Shown: piece by piece, positions 59,901 to 64,000 of the stretch
How the letters are laid out: each line of letters starts with the position of its first letter
Position numbering within the stretch: position 1 is the stretch's first letter
Assembly (NCBI GenBank): GCA_002118135.1
Contig: BDIU01000354.1
Coordinates: 2,359 to 66,358 of the forward strand
DNA from: Trebouxia sp. TZW2008
Lineage: Eukaryota > Chlorophyta > Trebouxiophyceae > Trebouxiales > Trebouxiaceae
Length of the DNA stretch: 64,000 bases
Reading direction: 5' to 3'
Position numbers and translations under genes: made by a program
Notes under the pieces: model-generated
The model's input: the letters and a program-made list of their open reading frames with translations, nothing else
Told to the model about the DNA's origin: nothing
Databases searched by the model: none

Positions 59901-62576
59901 GTAAATGCAGCAACGAAACAAGCATAGGCCAGCACACGTGAATGTGATCAAGGTAGGTAAGAGGCGGCACCTGACAGTTTTGTTTCGAGGATCTCCAGGT
60001 TGACTAAGGCTGCAAAGGCTCCTGCCTGGCCCCAAGAAGCTGGCAAGCTGCCTGCATTGTGACAAACAGCTTTTTTGTGTGGGGTATTAGAATCACTGAT
60101 GCCTGTCTGTATGCCCATGACTAGCAGAGTCTCAACATTGCATCTACATGTGAAACCACTGAAAAGCTGACAAGGCGCCTGCGTAACAAACTTGTGCTTT
60201 TCAGAGATGCAGCATCAACATTGCCTATCTCTGCACAGTTGACAAGACAATTCTGAAATCATCACACACAAGCATTGCATGCTATGAAGTAGTTTGAGAT
60301 GGGCAGCAGTGCTGTCATGACGTGCAGCGCCCAAAAATTTAGCTGAATGCCAAGCATGCAAAAGATGGCACTTGAATTTGACCGCCTGTGCGCAGCAATT
60401 GGCGTCTAGTCTGATTGAAAAGTAAACACAAGCTAAAAGTGCAAAAGATGATGTGTTAGCCAAGCGCAACACACCTGATATGTTAGTTTGGTCAATCTGC
60501 AGTGCCTTCAGCGTAGGCCAGACTCCCTGCCCTGCCCAGCTGTCAGGCAAAGTTCCATTGATTCTGGTGTTGACTAAGGTCAGATTAGTCAGTCTGGGAA
60601 AAGCCCCTGCAGTACCCCAACCTGAGGGCAGCGGCCCCGTTAGCTGGGTCTGGCTAGCATTGAAAATTCGCAACTGGGGGAAGGCTTGAGGGGTCTGACC
60701 CCACTCAGGGGGGAGTGTGCCTGACAAGCTAGTGAGGGCTACATCAAGCACCTGCAGAAGAAGAAGGAGAAACCTGAAGAAGAAAGAGGACGAAGCAGAA
60801 GAAATGATAAGTGCAGAAGAGTAGGGGGGAAAACTTTGAAGCAAAGACGGTTGCGATCCCACTTGGGGTAGGGTACTCAACAAGCTGCCACCCACCCACA
60901 TACTTGTTGAAGAAGGAAGAAGAAGAAGAGAAGATTTAACCCACTGCCGAGGGTCTGACCCCATTTGGGGAGAGGGTAAAGGAGACACAAAGTTGCTTAA
61001 ACACTGAGGGGTCCTGAACCCACTGGGGGGGGAGGGTGCCTGACAAGCTGCTCAAAGCTATGTCCAGCACCTAACAAAAAACAGAAGACTTTGTTGAAGC
61101 ATGTTGCCATCAGCTATGCACTGACCTGTCCAAGGTAGCTTGCACAATGGTGAGGCTTTTTTCTTATGACACAAAGGCTCTCAGGCAGCTCCACGACTGT
61201 TGATCAAGCCCTTAAAATGCTGTCTTGGGCAACAGGCAAACCATGCATAGACCACGAAAGCGTCAGCTGCAAAAGAGCAGCAGGCGCTGATTGCCTTGCA
61301 AGGTCTGGTCAACCTCAAAGATAGTGAAAGCTTTAGCTAATTGCTTCATGCAGCGGTGGAGACAGTCAATGTGATACTTGCAACTGTGGAAAGCTGCTGT
61401 GTTTTGGGCCATGCAGCGGGCAAGCAGTGCAATGACAGCACGAGCATCAGCTGCAAGGGGTATTTGACTTCATACAGCGGGCAAGCAGTGCAACGACAGC
61501 ACAGGCTTCAACTGCAATAAGTTTTTGGTTTATGCAGCAGGCAAGGACAGAGGCAGCTCAAGCTTCAGCCAGCACTGAGCAGCCAGCCAGAATAGCTGCT
61601 GACACTGACTACCTTTTACCTGCAATTGGGAAAAGCTGCTGTTTTGGCCCCATGCTGATGGCAAGAAAGGTAGGGATCCTGATAGCCTGAGCTCTTGAAG
61701 GGACTGCAGGCAACCCAGGGACTGCCACTGAGCATTGAACGCTGGGTGCCAGATCAGATCCAGACTATAGCCAGCACTGTTGTATGCTCCCTGCTGCCCT
61801 AGACCTGCATGTCACACTGTTGTTCTGTTGTCTGTTTTCAAAGCCTCCACTTCAATCACCCAAGGGATTGTCGTTGGGAATTGGGGATCGGGCGCCAGGC
61901 CAAGTCTAGACTGCCAGCCTGCATTGTTGTATGCTGCCTGCTGCTCCAGGCCTGCAAGCCACAGCAGCATGCATATGTTGAGCACCCACAACGTCTGCGC
62001 GTCACTCTCACGCACAGGAAATGCAGCATGTATCGCACTGTGGTGCAGAAACGCATATGGGTGCCGAGTAGGTCATTGATATCCATGTCATTTACATGCA
62101 CAGAAATGCACCATGGCTTGCAGTGCGGTGCAGAAAGATATCTGCGTGCCAGTCATGATGACTAATGGCTTAGGGTGATGATCAGGGTAAGCCAACACCC
62201 CTGAACCCCATTGCGGATCAGACCAACACTTGTTTGTGCCCTGTGACGTAAATCGCGAGCGAATGTACGCCTCAGCTGGTGAGTTGAGTGGATCTGAGGG
62301 TGTCTGCAGCTGAGATTGTAGTGAAGCTGTCTGTTTTGTCTGTTGTGCTGCCGCTGTCGATCATGAGCGACAATGCACAGGCAGTAATCCAGGTGATGTT
62401 ATGAGTGTCTACCTGAGAAAGACACTTCACCAGATGAAACAAGCATTACCTGTGAGCACATCAAGTTCGCATCCTGTTGCAGCAGCTGGGCTTTGCTGAC
62501 CAGCAGTTTGTCCAATCAGCGCTAATAACAGGCTTAGAGACAGCACAGCTGAGGTACATGCAGCTGTGAGCTTCAT
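56935..62576 (-). CDS. secreted-type LRR protein with multi-pass membrane domain
   Basis: Seven exons join in frame to about 911 aa: 62576-62450, 62293-62207 (donor uncertain), 61804-61620, 60751-60475, 60051-59971, 59394-59284, 58802-56935. The N-terminus, MKLTAACTSAVLSLSLLLAL, is a clear signal peptide. An N-terminal cap-like segment follows (TNKCWSDPQWG), then plant-type LRRs with LxGxLPxxWG endings (LSGTLPPEWG, LTGPLPSGWG, INGTLPDSWA, FTGTLPDTWA, ISGSIPASWG, ISGSLPGN). The last exon adds about five hydrophobic segments: ILLIMWLTFAGATIILIIVY, LAELVLYYYDLLSAVVVL, YILLAIFLVHFALTGSIVLY, GSLALSPLMIPIVWLLDMIV and FVSCMIAAYLSLFKTFITI. A Ser/Gly-rich tail ends ESIRWM. There is no kinase domain. 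The membrane part vaguely recalls XK-related proteins, which I cannot confirm. Probably a cell-surface sensor or transporter-like protein. Confidence 0.83.
58930..59170 (-). repeat. donor-side copies of an LRR exon
   Basis: After exon 59394-59284 (ending LPDTWAAS|G), degenerate copies read ACTGILPGTWAAS (about 59140-59100), LAFTGTLPDTWAAS (about 59060-59015, with its own cttcag|gtact donor) and VASTLPVNWL (about 58950). Confidence 0.85.
60840..61065 (-). repeat. acceptor-side copies of an LRR exon
   Basis: Upstream (transcript sense) of exon 60751-60475, a copy at about 61065 reads VLDIALSSLSGTLPP, and two shorter ones near 60970 and 60870 keep cccca(a/g)(a/g)tggg(g/a)tc wording. Confidence 0.8.
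61845..61965 (-). repeat. acceptor-side copy of LRR exon 3
   Basis: Starts after ttgcag near 61953 and reads LEQQAAYNNAGW, against LGQQGAYNSAGY in the intact exon at 61804. Confidence 0.82.
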
Positions 62577-62954
62577 TCAGCTGGCAGTCAGACGAGGTCA
62601 AGCTTTTGTGGCTTGTGTCTGACTCAATTGCTTGAGCGCCTGCATTGGAAATTGCAATCATTGTATCAGTCTAGCAGCTGTGATGTTGGCAGTGGACTCC
62701 TGCTGGTGTTGACGACGTGCAATTAACGGGCAGACGACGTGCACCATGCACAGCTTATGGCACTGCTGCAAGCAGCTGTGAGCTCTGCAGTTCAGTAGCA
62801 TACAAAGCATTGCAGGTCAAGTGCGTGGCAAGCAATGGTGTCATCTCTTTTTGCATTGGATTGCATCAGGGCAGAAATAAGCTTGATATGCAACCTTCAG
62901 CTCACAGCGCTTATACTGCAAACCAGTGTTGCTTCCAAGCAGCCTCAACAGATA
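62577..62954. promoter_or_regulatory. probable divergent promoter at LRR gene start
   Basis: Upstream of the LRR start codon. CpG content rises from here to the right edge of the window. A possible signal-peptide exon starts divergently at 62955. No core elements identified. Confidence 0.4.
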
Positions 62955-63274
62955 TGCAGAGCTGGGCAGGGCAGACGTCAAGGCTGCTTGCAACTCTTGC
63001 ATTGCTTGCCTGTTTCAGCTTTCAGGTCAGCTTGAAGTCGCTTGCAGACGGAGCCTACTATCAGCGATCCGCAAGTGACCTTGTGCAAGGCCAGATCACT
63101 TGCCCGCTTGCAATGCGCAGCCAGCTGCACTATGCAGTCACGAAGCCATGTCGGCTACGAAGCGATTGGAACGGGTTGGGACAGTCCAGTTGCGTGAGCA
63201 AGGAAGCGTTTCGAGTCTTATCAGTCGGTCAACCCCATAAACGCTCCGACAGCTGCACCTGCCAGAACTTCTAG
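62955..63274 (+). CDS. candidate secreted Cys-containing protein
   Basis: ATG 62955 opens MQSWAGQTSRLLATLALLAC, which reads as a signal peptide, and the frame stays open for 106 codons to the stop at 63272-63274 with scattered Cys (ITCPLAM, KPCRL, SSCVSK, SCTCQNF). A good donor (TTTCAG|gtcagc) after residue 24 offers an alternative: a first exon only, with the rest off the right end. An earlier in-frame ATG lies at 62889. No family recognised. CpG content is high, as at other gene starts here. Confidence 0.3.
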
Positions 63275-64000
63275 AGAAGCCTTGTCTGCGGAATGATGCC
63301 ATGCGCTATCGATTGAGCATCACGCTCGGCTTGAGGAATGTTGCTGAACAAGCAACCCGCTGCACAAAAAAGTGCTGCAACTCACAGCGTATGGGCGGTC
63401 CGGCTCCTTTGGCGATAGGAGCATAACAGATAGGAGCATAACAGCGTGTACAATCGCATTGATTGTCTATCGCGTGGTGTAACCTTACCCGCAGTGTCCG
63501 CCTGTGTGAACCATGAACCTTATGCAATCGCAATTTGCGCTAACGTTCCTTGCAAATGTGCATTAGTCAGCGGTTCCTTCTTCCACAGCAAACCAGTCGC
63601 AGACACGAATTCTTGCTGTCGCTGTCTGGTCATCAATGATAAATGCATGAATGGCTCATGCAAAAGTTCTCAAGCGCGGACGCTTGTTCGAACGTGTCAG
63701 AAGGTCAAACGTGCTGCGCTTGCATTGCACACAAGATGCACCTTTGCAGATCATATGATGCATGATAGCAACAGCCTGTAGGTCGGCAGAAGATGTTTGC
63801 ATCATACGCGTCACTCTGCGCGTGACAAAACTTACCAGCTTTGTCACGCGCAGACACCTGGTCTACAGAAAATCAGCGGTGCTGCAATGCACTCGATTCG
63901 ACCTACAGAAACCTTGACTACACAATGTGTCATATCAGGCACAACTTGAGTCATTCAAGCTTACCGAGCGCTCCTGCCTTTGCTAGCATCAATCGCGTGC
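63275..64000. other. right flank, CpG-rich, no gene supported
   Basis: CpG-dense sequence with short open frames on both strands and no motif or convincing splice pattern. Contains a short duplicated phrase (gataggagcataacag, near 63415 and 63431). It may be promoter or 5' UTR of genes beyond the edge. Confidence 0.35.

Noticed and set aside
62717..62888. Upstream extension of the 62.9-kb plus-strand frame
   Set aside because: No ATG in this part (starts GTG), and no motif or splice support.

Overview
The window is nuclear DNA from an intron-rich eukaryote, most likely a chlorophyte green alga (possibly a trebouxiophyte; the lineage is inference). Every gene I could resolve is split by GT-AG introns. 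One gene encodes a plastid DUF1995 protein, and the others (ALG9, NRDE2, otubain, bZIP, BPI/LBP, F-box, LRR) are typical green-lineage nuclear genes. CpG is scarce and TGCA/CATG abundant, except in CpG-rich patches at gene 5' ends. Nothing looks prokaryotic: no operons, no CRISPR, no phage.

Layout: (1) 0.4-3.4 kb +, an unrecognised multi-exon gene. (2) 3.85-5.46 kb -, an F-box protein. (3) 7.7-14.7 kb -, ALG9, the ER alpha-1,2-mannosyltransferase of N-glycan assembly. (4) 15.2-32.0 kb +, a 17-kb NRDE2 gene whose 18 exons join in frame to 1279 aa. (5) 32.2-34.3 kb, a CpG-rich patch and an unresolved short gene. (6) 34.8-38.0 kb -, a DUF1995 (LPA3-like) plastid protein of 312 aa. (7) 38.6-40.6 kb +, a BPI/LBP lipid-binding protein of 528 aa. 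(8) 41.6-50.3 kb +, a large otubain-type deubiquitinase with UIM- and MIU-like motifs. (9) 51.3-56.2 kb -, a bZIP factor of 470 aa. (10) 56.9-62.6 kb -, a secreted-type LRR protein with a multi-pass membrane region. (11) a possible divergent secreted-protein gene from 62.95 kb +. Head-to-head pairs (ALG9/NRDE2, DUF1995/BPI) share CpG-rich intergenic promoters.

The striking feature is the origin of the intron sequence. In at least six of the genes, introns are built from serial tandem copies of the neighbouring exon edge, with about 100-215 bp periods and up to ten copies. The copies follow a rule. Partial copies upstream of the intact exon carry the splice acceptor plus the 5' part of the exon. 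Partial copies downstream carry the 3' part plus the splice donor. The intact copy sits between them. This is what repeated tandem duplication of segments spanning a splice junction would leave behind, because splicing removes the extra copy and the event is silent. The arrays give the window many near-duplicate splice sites and potential alternative exons, including duplicate catalytic-cysteine exons in the deubiquitinase. A second mobile component is a small TA-flanked family of about 170-bp inverted-repeat elements (three copies). One of them supplies the splice-donor context of an ALG9 exon.
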